Part shown: positions 12,315 to 23,150 of the stretch, in pieces | Layout of the letters: every line of letters begins with the position of its first letter | How positions within the stretch are numbered: position 1 is the first letter of the stretch | Assembly (NCBI GenBank): GCA_009760855.2 | Contig: WPIO01000130.1 | Span: forward strand, 799,501-863,500 | DNA length: 64,000 bases | Direction: 5' to 3' | Source of the DNA: Cristatella mucedo | Lineage: Eukaryota; Bryozoa; Phylactolaemata; Cristatellidae | Made by a program: the position numbers and the translations under genes | Notes under the pieces: generated by a model | Databases searched by the model: none | What the model was told of the DNA's origin: nothing | Seen by the model: the letters and a program-made list of their open reading frames with translations, nothing else

Positions 12315-12392
12315 GTGGCCCACCACAGTGGCCCACCACAGTGGCCCACCACAGTGGCCCACCACAGTGGCCCACCACAGTGGCCCACCACA
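12315..12392. repeat. 13-bp minisatellite, 6 units
   Basis: Six identical tandem copies of GTGGCCCACCACA, directly abutting the LINE-B copy. Confidence 0.95.
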
Positions 12393-13400
12393 GATGCACT
12401 CCCCGATCTGTGGTGAGTCAGCCTCTAGCTCGTGTATTTACCCGCTGGGGGGAATAAAGATTGAATCTCGTTCACCACTCGCGTTCGCCCGCTCGTGTCT
12501 TTGTGTCTCCGTGAGACTCCACTAGCGCTGCTGCCGCCGCCGGAGACACAGTAACACAACAGTATAGATACAAAAGCTGAGCGGATCCATGCATGTTTGA
12601 CCTCCCGTCTGGATTTCTGTACCTCGCTGCTTGCACGTCTTCCTGTCTGTGCGATAAGACCGGGTACGGCTACGTCGTAGCCGTCCTAGACGTTGCAACC
12701 TTCATCGTGGCAGTGCTTCTCACCGACCTGCGTTCGCCTCCTCGCCGAAGCAAAGTATCCACCTCAATAAGGCTTGGCCGTAGTTCTCTTTTCGAGGTCC
12801 TTCTTCGTTCCCCTTCTCGTACTACGACCACTACCTATCTGAAATACTTACCGCTCTGAAAGTCTTCCGATCGCAGCAGCAGCAGCTGCTGCAGCATATC
12901 AGCAGCGTATCTGCAGCAGCTCCTCCTCTGACTACCGAGCCGTTTGGCCGTGGCTCCAGCCAGCCCCTCCCATTCTAGGTAGACGTTGCCTTCAGTTTTT
13001 ACGCCACCAAAGGCTGGAGCACACTAGCGGCGGACATCGCGACATCCCCTGACTCGGCGACATTGTGAAACTACGCCAGAAACCCGCCTCTCGTTCGGAC
13101 CATTTGCTCGGTCCGTGTGAATTGTGCGCAGTTGTGCGCTTACGCATGCTGCTGAAATTCTTCAACTGCATCACCAACCATCTGTATAGAACCGGCGCAA
13201 TGTAGAGTTTTATAATACAGGGTATAATGCAGCACCCAAAATCAACTATAGAGTACGAAACAAATTCAGATAGCGCATACGCCCAAGCTATCGGACCCAG
13301 TCGCGCCTGAGCTGATTGGCCGAGCCGATGACCCGCGTCCAGCTCTCTGCGCTTTTCCACACAGTTTGCGATCTGCGTGACTCGCCGCATTGTACTCGCC
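12393..13400. other. no recognisable gene; AATAAA at about 12452
   Basis: Contains GGAATAAAGATTG followed by a GC-rich stretch with an inverted GTGTCTCC/GGAGACAC pair (about 12506-12553). This might be the end of a solo LTR, but no duplication or matching LTR start was found. An 88-codon ORF at 12593-12859 is unrecognised. Confidence 0.35.
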
Positions 13401-13423
13401 GGTACTCATCGTAGTGGTGGTTC

Positions 13424-14900
13424 ATGGTGATTTCCATCATAGGTCCGAAGAAGAAGGACCCGATCTGGAATCGCTTTCATGACCATCAGCGTCGAGATTG
13501 GGACGGCAGCCGCTGTCAGCGGTTCGGGCTTCAGCCAGAGCACCGCCCGAGCAGCACCCGCCGAGCCGACGCGTTCGCCGAGCGCCTGTCGAGCCTCGGC
13601 AAAGAGGACCGCGACGTCGACGGCGAGAAAGTCAGTCCGATGCGTCCGTCACCCGGCGCCCGGCAGTTACGTCACGCGGCAAGATGGCGCACTTACGTTA
13701 CGAGGCAGGATGGCCCACTTTCGTCAGGCGGCTTGCGTACAGTATCGCATTTCTACTATGATTCGGCGAAGCGAGTCCGCAGGCTCACTAGTATTATGCA
13801 CGCATACACTGTATAATGCGTGACCGGATCAGAAAAATCGTATTGCACAGAACAGTGCAGGCGCCGTCGGACCGATGGGTGGATGGTTTGTTTGTACAAA
13901 CTTCTCGGCGTCCGAGCGTCTCTGGCACTGCCAACGCACCGCGGTGGCAGCAAGACGCCCGCCATCGTCGCTCGGCAGAAGACTTCCGCGAGCGCGCGCG
14001 CAGCCGCTCTCCGGGCGAAAGTGCATCCTACGCCACTGGTGTGAGGCTCGCTAGCGTTGACAGCTCGACGGTTGGCTCCGCTAGTCAGCAACGAGGCCGC
14101 GGCTCGGGCGCGATCGCGCGCTCGAGCCTCGGCCAACTCGAGGCGGGCTCCGTGTTCCTCGGCCGCCGGCGGCAGCCGCACCACGATCCGCGCCTTGAAC
14201 CACATTGTAGCGCCCTGCTGGCTTTGGCTGAATTTTAGCGCGAACAAGAGCTGTTCGGCGGCGGGCTAGAGCCCCTTTGTCCTGGAGCAGTGAGCCAGAG
14301 AGGAGCGTCAGTGCGGTTAGAGAGGAAGCGCTTAGGAGCAGGCCAGGAAGCTCGGAGACGAGCAGCGGCGATTCGGCCTTTAGAATTGGTCCGATACTCG
14401 CGGAAGCTGCTGATAGATGTTGGCTGGCCTGTCAACCCCCGCCTTCCCTCTTCCCAAGAAAGAAGCGTCTGGAACCCATTCGCCATTCAAGCTGGACGGA
14501 GGTGCCCTGCCAGTGGCCTGGGAACGGTAGTCATTCCTTTCCGTAATGGGCCAAGGTGTCCGGGCCCAATACCACTAAGCTCTTGCCCCATTGTCTCAGC
14601 CAAGTATTTAAGAGTCGAGCGACGCTCGCTCTGGGTCTTTTGCCTCGTGTCTTTTGTCTCTGGTCCGGCTCTGCGCCTCGACGCCGTCGGGCACTCGTTT
14701 CTCTAAAAGCGAGGGAGGAGGGCGGGCTGTCCGCCGACGATGGACGGAACAAGACGAGACAGCTCTAGGAGGATTCGGTGGAACCCCACCGAACACGGTC
14801 GTATCGCGCCCGAGCTGGCATTTTGTGTGTTCTTTCGTGTTTTGTGTTTCTTTTGTGTCGTGTGTGTGCGCGCTAGCACGTGGTCTCGGCATAGGGATTT
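13424..14900. other. GC-rich block left of the 122-bp repeats
   Basis: CpG-dense, with many overlapping short ORFs on both strands, none recognisable. TATTTAAG near 14606 could be a TATA element for rightward transcription towards the AATAAA at 15318. Function unknown. Confidence 0.4.
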
Positions 14901-14919
14901 GCCGGCGCGAGCTAGGCGT

Positions 14920-15270
14920 AGTTGGCGTGTGTGGAGCTCTAGTTCACCGGGTAGGGTTTAAGCTCCGGGTCGCGCTTCAGTGTGGAGAAGTATTTCCTCC
15001 GCAGGAGTGCTTGAGTTGGCGTGTGTGGAGTATTCCGGTCGCACTGGTGGGAACCGAGTTCTAGTTCACCGGGTAGGGTTTAGACTCCGGTTCGCACTTC
15101 AGTGTGGAGAAGTACTCCCTCCGCTCGAGTGTTTAAGTTGGCGTGTTTGGGGTATTCCCTCGGCACAGGTGGGAACGGATTCCTAGTTCACCGGTTAGGG
15201 TTTAGGGTCCGGGTCGCGCTTAGTGTAGAGGAGTATTCCCTCCGCAAGAGTGTTGAACGTGCGAGGAGTG
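14920..15270. repeat. 122-bp tandem repeat, about 3 units
   Basis: The phrase CTAGTTCACCGG starts at 14939, 15061 and 15183 (CTAGTTCACCGG in all three), exactly 122 bp apart. Within units the segments GGGTAGGGTTTA, TCAGTGTGGAGAAGTA and TTGGCGTGTGTGG recur with about 10-15 percent divergence. Short plus-strand ORFs through it show repeated peptide phrases but shift frame between units, because 122 is not a multiple of 3. Confidence 0.9.
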
Positions 15271-15545
15271 TGGAGATAAAGCTGAACTAGACGCGCAGCG
15301 ACTTTGTGCGCTTGCGAATAAAGTTCAGTAAAATCCCCAATTTGTGTGTCTTGCTTCCAATTCACGCCGCGGACTCACGACCCCTTTTAGTAACGGTAAG
15401 CAGGTCAGCGCCAGAAACGCTCGTTTCGTGGCGGCCAGCTTATTGCGCGTAGGCGCGCACCGAACGGCATTAGGCGATAGGCTACGCCGCTAGGTAAGCG
15501 GCAGGTCAAGCTTACCCCGCCGAGCCTTCGGCGTTACAACATTAT
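15271..15545 (+). other. GC-rich end of the block with polyadenylation-like signal
   Basis: CGAATAAAGTTCAGT at 15313-15329 follows the tandem repeats. The GC-rich block ends at TTACAACA (15534-15541) next to AT-rich DNA. This resembles the R-U5 side of an LTR or the 3' end of a transcription unit. I could not find a paired LTR start or a duplication. Confidence 0.3.
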
Positions 15546-15686
15546 TTAGTTTAGCATGAATTTTATTTATGGCTGGCAGGAATTGCATTCTATTGATTTT
15601 TCTGAAATCTTACTTTTCACTCTTCATCTTTGTTTCCAGCTCCATTTCGATCCGTCTCACTCTGCCCGCACACAAACTCTCTCTCG

Positions 15687-15689
<3 letters not shown>

Positions 15690-15776
<87 letters not shown>
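15690..15776. repeat. (AT)n microsatellite
   Basis: AT repeat with ATGTAT and ATGTGTGT interruptions. Confidence 0.95.
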
Positions 15777-16167
15777 CCTTCACTAGCGCTCTTCTACTGT
15801 GTCTTAAGTCGCCAAGTTAAGTGTAGACATACCAGCACTGATTGCAGCAGAAATTTTTGTAGAAAACTAACCTTAACATCGCCTCCGCGTAGAATACTCA
15901 TTTTAGGACCTTCACAACCCCCTAGCAGCGATAGATCATTGTATGAAGGTGCACATGAACCTCTTGCCCTTTTTCCGATCGCATCAATGCTCTAGAGTCT
16001 CTCACTGAGTATTGATGTGAATGGACAAAGATTGTTAAATGCTTTGTGCATGGGTGCTTTTTTATTATTAAAGAGCGGCATACGGTTTCATCATGCAAAA
16101 CTAAGACTAGCCAGTTCGCAAACATTAAAATGCGAGTGTTAAATATAAATGAATAAGTATAAGTATA

Positions 16168-16321
16168 ATTCATTTTTATAGCGGTTTAAGAGCACTTAAT
16201 CTCTATTCGGGCGCTTCACGTATGCCTTGGGGCTCGAGCCCACGACCTCGGTCTTCAAATACATTCACATTGACCTTGGTTCGAGGCGAGCATCTTAACC
16301 ACTGAGCTAAACCAGTGCGGT
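16168..16321 (-). mobile_element. SINE-1 copy, near full length
   Basis: Minus orientation. Tail block (AGCACTTAATCTCTATTCGG, GCGCTTCACGTATGCC), B box GGCTCGAGCCCACGACC, spacer with TCAAATACATTCACATTGACC, and A-box half ending at AGCTAAACCAG. It serves here as the reference SINE-1 for the split copies. Confidence 0.82.
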
Positions 16322-16652
16322 AGTGTTGACGCATAAGTCATATGCACAACGAATTCATCGTCTGCACCGGTTCACGTTTCTCGGCCTGTCTCAACTGTTG
16401 AATTCGCTTCGCCGCGTAACCTGTGCGTACAGGTTACTTGTTAAGTGTTGGTGAGAGCAGCCTATTGGCAGGTCCTATGGTTTATGCAGATTTGCTGATA
16501 TTTAAAATTTAAAAAACTCATCAAATCCTTATAAGTAAATCGACGAAGTTATTTACGCTGCCCATGCCAAATGTAATCTGTATTAGCCTTGCATTGCGTG
16601 CGCATAGAAGGCATGAACAAAAGAACAAGACGAAAGTTGAAAACAGTTTTTT

Positions 16653-17008
16653 GGTGCGCCATAGATTAATCATCTTAGCCCTCCAGGTCCTAGACTGTGG
16701 AACTCGCTTTCACGATTCTTACGCAACGACAACTACTCTCTTGCTGCCGACTATGGATCATCATTTCCAGCGGTCCTGAACTGCTACTTCCATGCTACTC
16801 ACCACCTCAACTGCTCTCCTGACCGCTCCTCTCCTGCAACCGCTATGCTTCCCACTTTCACTTTGTTGCGTCAGATGAAGTCTACCGAATGCGTACCGAA
16901 ATCCGCTTAGGCTGTGAGTGCGCTATACAAAACTCTCCTGCGTAACACCGGCATAGTCCGTGCGGCTTTGTGGAGTTACTGATGGAGATACATTACATTA
17001 CATCTTAC
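16653..17008 (+). mobile_element. LINE-B 3' end
   Basis: Plus orientation, starting in coding-like DNA (GACTGTGGAACTCGC). It runs through TCAACTGCTCTCCTGACC and GCGCTATACAAAACTCTCCT and ends in the tail (TACAT)n-like ATTACATTACATC. It carries a short internal duplication, CTCCTCTCCTGCAACCG. Confidence 0.8.
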
Positions 17009-17278
17009 CAATAAATCCACGCACCACATGATTTACAAAACAATTTTTTTGGCATGTGCGGTAGATTCAATCTGGGCTCCTTGAAGCGCAAAACTCAATA
17101 GCGAGACGCAAAAATTGCTAGGGTCGCTCAAGTTTAGCTACTTTTACTTTTAAAGGTGCCACAAAAATGCGTTCAAATCCAAATTAGGAATCGTTTTAAA
17201 TCAGCCATCGCATGTTTTTGTACAATGAGAGAGCATCGCAGTGTACGGGCGTTGGCGATACGGTTGTGTTTTCGTAAA

Positions 17279-17445
17279 AAAAAAGGCTAGCTGATTTAAC
17301 AGCTTCATATTTATAGAGCGTCAGGAGCGCATTAACGGCTATCGCCACCGCTTGCAGTGGGCAATAAACGAATGCCCACTGCTAGACTGGAACCCAAAAC
17401 CTTGGTAGTGAACAGCGAGCACCTTGCACCACACGCTACGAGACC
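17279..17445 (-). mobile_element. SINE-2 copy, diverged
   Basis: Minus orientation. GGCTAGCTGATTTAACAGC end, body GGCTATCGCCACCGCTTGCA, and a tRNA-like part with TGGAACCCAAAACC. Confidence 0.7.
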
Positions 17446-18099
17446 CATACCATGATCTACGCCTCGCTTAAACTTGGGCACGGGCGCGAGTGTATGCGAG
17501 AGCGTCATCTTCGGTAGATGTAAGCGATCGCTCGTATCGTCTCGTTCACAGGCGACGACTTCATCCGGTCGACCGCCGGGCTTGGCTACGACACGTTCGG
17601 AGCACCCTCCTGCTCGGAAGAGTGGCCACATCCCTAGCGAAGCGTGCAAACTGTCAATGTGCCACGATTGAACCATCGGCAAATTTTTAATTGGTTGTAA
17701 TTGTACTTGCTATAATGTTATGCAGTTTTAATTATAATATTGTATAATTTATATAATTTTATTTTAATGCAATTGTTTGTGTATGCTGTTTTAATTTTTA
17801 ATTGTTTGATTTTAATTTTAAGTGCTTGTTGGCAAATTTTAATATGCCAATTTTGGCTATCGATCCTGGCCAAATTGTTCGACGCTCATATAGTGTCACA
17901 CATCGCGATATCAGCCGATAACGCGACATCACGACGCGTTATCGGCTGATTTCGCGCGAAAAGCTCGGCTGCTAGAGCGGATATGCGGCCCCCTTACGCC
18001 GCCTGGCGGGCTCACCTCGTACGCTTCCTTCGTCAGCGAACGTCGGCAGCTGCGAACCTCTCGATTTTGATGAGCGGGGCGAAGATATTCTGTTTTCGT
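17446..18099. other. no recognisable gene
   Basis: Short ORFs at 17474-17690 overlap a patch of moderate GC content. 17690-17880 is T-rich. There is a 15-bp direct repeat around GCGATATCAGCCGATAACGC and its near-inverse GCGTTATCGGCTGATTTCGC (17905-17956), forming an imperfect inverted repeat. Confidence 0.45.
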
Positions 18100-18345
18100 C
18101 AGCGACAAAGTCTGTCCAAAGTATACCGGCAAAAAAGAAGCTAAAGACACACCTGTTCCGCACTGCATTTGCTGAGTCCCTGTAAATTGTCATCCGTGTG
18201 CTTGCGCGCCCGTCCGTTTACGCAGTGCACGTTGCCACTCGCGATATTGTCATGCTTCCTTTTACAACGTGTGCTAAGTGCGTAGAATGAAATTGGGTTC
18301 TCTGGGAGCATTTTACGAGTGCATTATCATAATTATTAATCATGG
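18100..18345 (+). mobile_element. diverged LINE-A-type 3' end
   Basis: Matches the LINE-A C-terminus and 3' UTR order: AAAGAAGCTAAAGACACACC, GCATTTGCTGAGTCCC, GTGTGCTTGCG, then AATGAAATTGGGTTCTCTGG and an ATTATCATAATTATTA tail. It is older than the 29-kb copy. Confidence 0.65.
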
Positions 18346-19200
18346 CGCGACAAGTGAGCCTATTGTCAGCGAGGCTCTACCTGGAGGTTATTGAGTGCAT
18401 ACTCAAATGCAGGCCGGTCGTAAGCGGCGCCGGATTGTATTGCTTGGCAACAGAGCTCGTTCGCAGTTCTGTCATTATGTGAACTGGAATCCACCCATAT
18501 AAACATCCGAAGTTCCCTAGCTGTTAGCTGCCCGGTTCTTTAGCGAACACTGCTATCACTCGCTCGCGCGCTTGCTGACAGCTCTGCCAAGGCTCAAACG
18601 CGCAGTTAAAGCTAGATAACGAGAACTTACACAAAATTCCATACGATATCCATATATGCCGCTTCGATTGAAGACACTCGAAAGATTAGTGGCAGACTAG
18701 CTAAACATAACTTCAAACTTAGAGCAAATTACTCCACACACGGAGTCAGCGAAGTTGTGCGTGTAAAATTACCCTCTCGGGAATGCTGACCAGTTGAGTT
18801 TCCCTATTGGTTCTACTGGACCTCCCAGCAGCGGTATCACTGGATATCACTGGCACTGCTCAGCAATGGTTTAGGTCCTACTTCAGTGGAGAAAGCAGAG
18901 TGCAGATATCGTCGGGCCCTGGGCTTTGAGCCTAAGGAGTGAGATGCACGAAATTTAGGACCCAGGTCGTGGGCCAAGGCAAGCAGCTGGCGATTCTCTA
19001 TTGCCCACTGGGAGCGGAAGTGACAGTCGCAAAGCTTTTTGCTGCCATTACTTTTTAACGATCATCTGGGGAGCTTTTAAAAGTATGGCGTACTCTAGTG
19101 ATATGCGCTTTGTCCACTTACTCTCAACATTGAAGTTCTCCCTTTTGCCGATACATCTGCCAACCACAATCTAGGCTTTCGTGGTTATGCAGACAACGCA
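18346..19200. other. mostly unrecognised, one weak SINE-2-like trace
   Basis: At about 18930-19020, GACCCAGGTCGTGGGCC and ATTGCCCACTGGGAGCGG resemble SINE-2 in plus orientation but are too decayed to delimit. Confidence 0.35.
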
Positions 19201-19201
19201 G

Positions 19202-19203
<2 letters not shown>

Positions 19204-19258
<55 letters not shown>
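19204..19258. repeat. (CT)n microsatellite
   Basis: Pure CT array of 54-55 bp. Confidence 0.95.
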
Positions 19259-19370
19259 GCGCCTTCACACGTGCTTGCCTTCCAGTACGTTGAATAGAAG
19301 CAAACCTCTTGTCCTTCCTTCTGTTGCTCACTGCTAGGAGGTATTCTGGCCTGTGCATTCAAGCGCTTAC

Positions 19371-19455
19371 TGTTGGTGCAACACTTATGCAGCTAGGCTT
19401 GTCTGTCGTAACCATCGCAATTGCGACATTGCACCGCTGCTCGCCGACCGCCATT
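19371..19455 (+). mobile_element. LINE-A RT fragment
   Basis: Short match to the RT C-terminal coding region, with GCAGCTAGGCTTGTCTGTCG followed by an equivalent of the HITPLLADL segment, now frame-broken. It lies just left of the CpG-rich block. Confidence 0.6.
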
Positions 19456-22061
19456 AGCTTTCCATATACGAGTGCATCTACTTTCATGTTCTTGCTGTGT
19501 CGTGGTTTTCGGAGAGCGGCGCTGGCGGCTGCGGGCCCCTAGAGGTCGATTTCCGGAGGCGCCGGTAGGCGTGAAAGGGTTCCGGAAAGGGCGCTTGGAG
19601 CTGGGTGGCGCGATCCAGCGAAAGCGGATTTCGCTGCCGAATGCGGACCTGCCGTGACCTCTCCGCTTCGCCGCGAGGGTTCCGCCTGCTCTTACTCGGA
19701 AATACTGCTACAGATGCCCGGTGCAGCAGCTTCTGAACTTTGTGCTTTAGCCGCAAACACAGCGCTTGTGACAGCTCTAGTCATCGGCCGACGCGCGGCA
19801 AACCCGAGTCTTCAGAAAACCTTGTATCGGCGGCTGGCGAGTTGCATGCGCAGCGCATGCAATACACGTAGGTACGCCGACGGTAACGGAATGCAGCGGC
19901 AAAGAAGTGTGCCACGCCTTCGTGTAGCAAATCCATATCCGTCGCACAGAAAACTCTACTAGACAGCCACCAAGGGTTACAGACGTCCGTAATTAGCCGT
20001 AGTGTAGAAAAGCTGCCGTACGACGCCAGAGCGCCGCTGAACTGCCGACCGGCCGGCCGGCGCAAGGCCTCGGGGTGGGGGCGCAACTCCCGCCAGGCCA
20101 GAATACCTCAGACACAATTGGCTTCATATTCGGATTCTTCTCCGCCGTTCAGATGGGGCGGAGCCATGCGGTGGGCAGGACGTCACGCCCCAGCCCCCTA
20201 CAGCATGGCAGCGACGTGCGCCGCCGCCCCCTATTTCCCTACCCCTCCCCGACCGTCGCCAACGACGAAAGTGCGTCTCAATTCCTTCTCGATGAGCAAA
20301 CGCCATATCCGTGTCGAATAAACACTGGGATTGTGCGCGACGACTTCTCATTTATTGCGAGTCTAGCCCCCGCCTGCAGAAAAATCTTGTAGGTCTTGCC
20401 CCCTACGTAAAATTGTTGCAGGTCTTGCCGCCTAGATGAAAATATTGGCTCCGCCGCGGCCGGAGCTTAATCGCCGATTGTTTCATAACAGGTCCCTAGT
20501 CATTAGAATTCACAATCCGCGAATGATATCTCGGCACAGTCACAATCTGAGTAATGTAGAGTACCAAATTTTTAATACGCCATCATCTGGCTCGCCACGA
20601 AACATCCGCTCTTCGGACTTGAGTCGCTGAGCCACGCTTCTAACCGGCCTCGCATCCTCTTGACACCACGGGTACGGTTCCTGTACTTCCAAACCCAGAG
20701 CTCGCGACCGACTGACGTCGTGGGGTATTCCGCCGCTTGAAGACATTTAACAAAAGGCTAAATCCCACAATTACTCGTCACTGCATTCGCTCCGTCCGCG
20801 TGAGCTGTTCACCGCATGCTGGCACTCCGTGCATGTCATCGCCAATCAATTGACATTCTTATTATCCAGCGTACTTCAAGTGCCTCGAAACGGATTTAGT
20901 TCTCATAAGGCGTCATGCAAATGTCACACTATCGTCATCATTATTATCTTTACCGCTAGTATTACTACCGCGTCTGCGCCGCTGAGGTGGCTATTTCCTG
21001 CGCAGGCGCTGTCAGGAGCGCGTGCTGCCGCGACGTCGCCGAGTCGCTGGGCCGCCGCCGCTAGGCGGCGCGCCGCTCAACCTCAGCGCCGGTCGCGCCG
21101 TGGCGGCGGCGGCGGCGGCGAACTTCGGTGTGGCCTCTGTTCGCTCGCGGGCGTCGCGAGCACCGCGAACGCCCGCGAGCCCCTCACCTATTGCCCACCC
21201 GTAACCGGCTCAGTGCACAGCGACTGCACATCGCCGGCCGCTTGCGTAAACAAGCAAGACACGACCATCGGTAGCAACGAGGAACCGGCTCACTGCACGG
21301 CGATTCGCACAGTTCGAGGCGCGCGGAGCGCCGGAGGTTTATCGCGAGAGCGCCGACCGCGCTCTCTACGAGCGGCTCGGTCTCAGGGGGGGGAAGGGCA
21401 AACGTCAAGGACGGCGCTCGGGCCGCCTCGCGCGGCGGCGGAGCTGCGGCGGAAGTCGCAGCGCTCGAGCCTGCGCCAGAAGCGAATCCCCGCGAGGGCG
21501 AGGGTGGGAGGGATCACGTCTGCGTAAGATAGGACGGCGGCGGCGGCAGCTGCTTCGCCGTCACCACCACAAGGTCGCGCCGCAGCTCCAACGCGGCGGC
21601 TGCGAACGAGGAGCCGGCCACGGATTCTGGCTGAGCGCGCCTCGCCCGCCCAGAAATTGCGGAAGTGCCGACCGGCGATGCGCTGCTGCTGCGCGCTCGT
21701 CACCCGAGCGAAGTCGAGGAAGTCAAAGTGGCCATTTTTTATGCGACCGCACTGAACGTCGAAGCCCACAGTCGAAATTGCGGCGGCGCGGGCCTTCGCT
21801 AGCGCACGAGCGATCGAACGGCGCCGACCTCTGGTCGCGGCGTCACTGCATCGTTGCCATGTAAGCGGTCAGTGTCGCGCTTTCACAGTGCTGTCAAGTG
21901 CCATGTGGTCCTTCTTTTACATTCGTGTCGCAGGGTGACCCCTAATCCGCCCGTCGATAAAGCTTTCCACGAGCTGACGTGCGGTCCTGTCTTCGGCTCC
22001 ATCGCCGTAACCGCCATCCGACACGAGGCGAACGCGGCGCCATCTCCAAGGACACGCTCTC

Positions 22062-23150
22062 TCAGCGACGCATCTCTCGCTCGAGCCTAACGACGTACTT
22101 CTCTTCCCAGACTTTTCGGGCCGCCACACCCATTTGAATTCTGTTCGCCCACATCTCGAGGCCGGCCGGCCGCCGCTTGCCTAAGGCGGCGTGAGGCAGC
22201 GGGTTCGTGCGGACGGGATTGGCCGCCGCGATGCCTACCGGCCCGAAGTCGGATCGGCGGCGGCTAAGCGGCGGTGGCGGTGGCGGAGCTAGGTTCGGCG
22301 GCCTGGCTGGCAGAGCGGGCGGCGCTGAGCGGAGCCGAGCCGCCGCTGATTTGCGGTAGCAGTCCGAGTGCTCGACGACGTCAAACTCGTCACCCCAACA
22401 GCACTCGTGTGCGGGCTTGTCCGAGTAGCCGTGGCAACCGCGCCGCACGTCGTCGCGGTCGTCGTCGCTGCCGTTGGCGAGCACATTGTTGTCGGCAAGA
22501 AAAGATGCGTCGCAAAACATGCGAAGGCGGCGCGCAGGTGGCAGCGGCGGCGGCGGTGCCGAAAAGCAGGCGCCGCCATCTCGGGTGACGACAGTCGTGC
22601 CGCGAATCGTGGTGAGTTTCGCTGCCGCGTCAGCCGCCGCCCGCGCGTCAGCCACCGCCCGGCTCTCGGGCCACGTCGCGGCACGTCGCGTGTCGATCGC
22701 GAGGACGCCGCTGCCACCGCTGAGCAGCCGGCCGCGATCGGCGGCGAGTGCGGCGGCGCGCGGCAGAGGCGTCTGAATCGGTGTCGGCGCTCGACACGTC
22801 GTTCTCGGCACGCGGCGGAGGCCGCTTAAGCCGCTGGCGCCAGCCGCCGCAGCGCTCTGTTCAGGCACCAGGACGCAGCCGCAGCCGCCGCCGCCGTACC
22901 GCGTCGTTTGCGGGTAAGGCGGACTGAGCAGCACCACGTAGTCGTCGGCGGCGTCCAAGTCGCGAAAGTACTGTCGCTGCGCTAGACCGGTCGCCGGATT
23001 TGACGCCGGAATCGGGCCGCCGCCAAGCTTCGCCTGCCAGCGGTCGCGGCAGGGTTCGCCTGTTTTCGTGCTGCGGGCGGACACCGAAAAGGCGCCGGCG
23101 AAAGGCAGACGGTCGTTATTGCGCGGGCAACGGTCGGTGAAGTCCGCCAT
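22062..23150 (-). CDS. unidentified 362-aa ORF in the CpG-rich block
   Basis: Uninterrupted minus-strand frame from an ATG at 23150 in the context ACAACGATGG (A at -3, G at +4, strong Kozak match) to TGA at 22062. The N-terminus reads MADFTDRCPRNNDRLPF. The middle is Gly/Ala/Pro-rich. Around codons 60-80 there is QYFRDLDAADDYVVLL followed by a PPYP segment. An acidic, Cys/His-containing stretch (DDDRDDVRRGCHGY) lies in the second half, and the C-terminus is charged (KVWEEKYVVRLEREMRR). Codon third positions are strongly G/C with many GAC, TAC, TTC and AAC codons. The amino-acid mix is balanced, unlike the Arg/Ala-only translations of overlapping frames. I recognise no domain. It could be a real single-exon CDS, a first exon, or a chance ORF in GC-rich DNA. 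Confidence 0.38.
   Translation of the reverse strand: MADFTDRCPRNNDRLPFAGAFSVSARSTKTGEPCRDRWQAKLGGGPIPASNPATGLAQRQYFRDLDAADDYVVLLSPPYPQTTRYGGGGCGCVLVPEQSAAAAGASGLSGLRRVPRTTCRAPTPIQTPLPRAAALAADRGRLLSGGSGVLAIDTRRAATWPESRAVADARAAADAAAKLTTIRGTTVVTRDGGACFSAPPPPLPPARRLRMFCDASFLADNNVLANGSDDDRDDVRRGCHGYSDKPAHECCWGDEFDVVEHSDCYRKSAAARLRSAPPALPARPPNLAPPPPPPLSRRRSDFGPVGIAAANPVRTNPLPHAALGKRRPAGLEMWANRIQMGVAARKVWEEKYVVRLEREMRR

Noticed and set aside
12412-12560. Short solo LTR (TGTG..CACA) with AATAAA
   Set aside because: No flanking duplication, no second copy and no clear promoter. The ends could be chance.
14418-15541. Solo LTR starting TGTTG and ending CAACA around the 122-bp repeats
   Set aside because: The 5-bp inverted ends fit, but flanking bases do not form a target-site duplication and no internal retrotransposon sequence is present. 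It is kept only as an alternative explanation.
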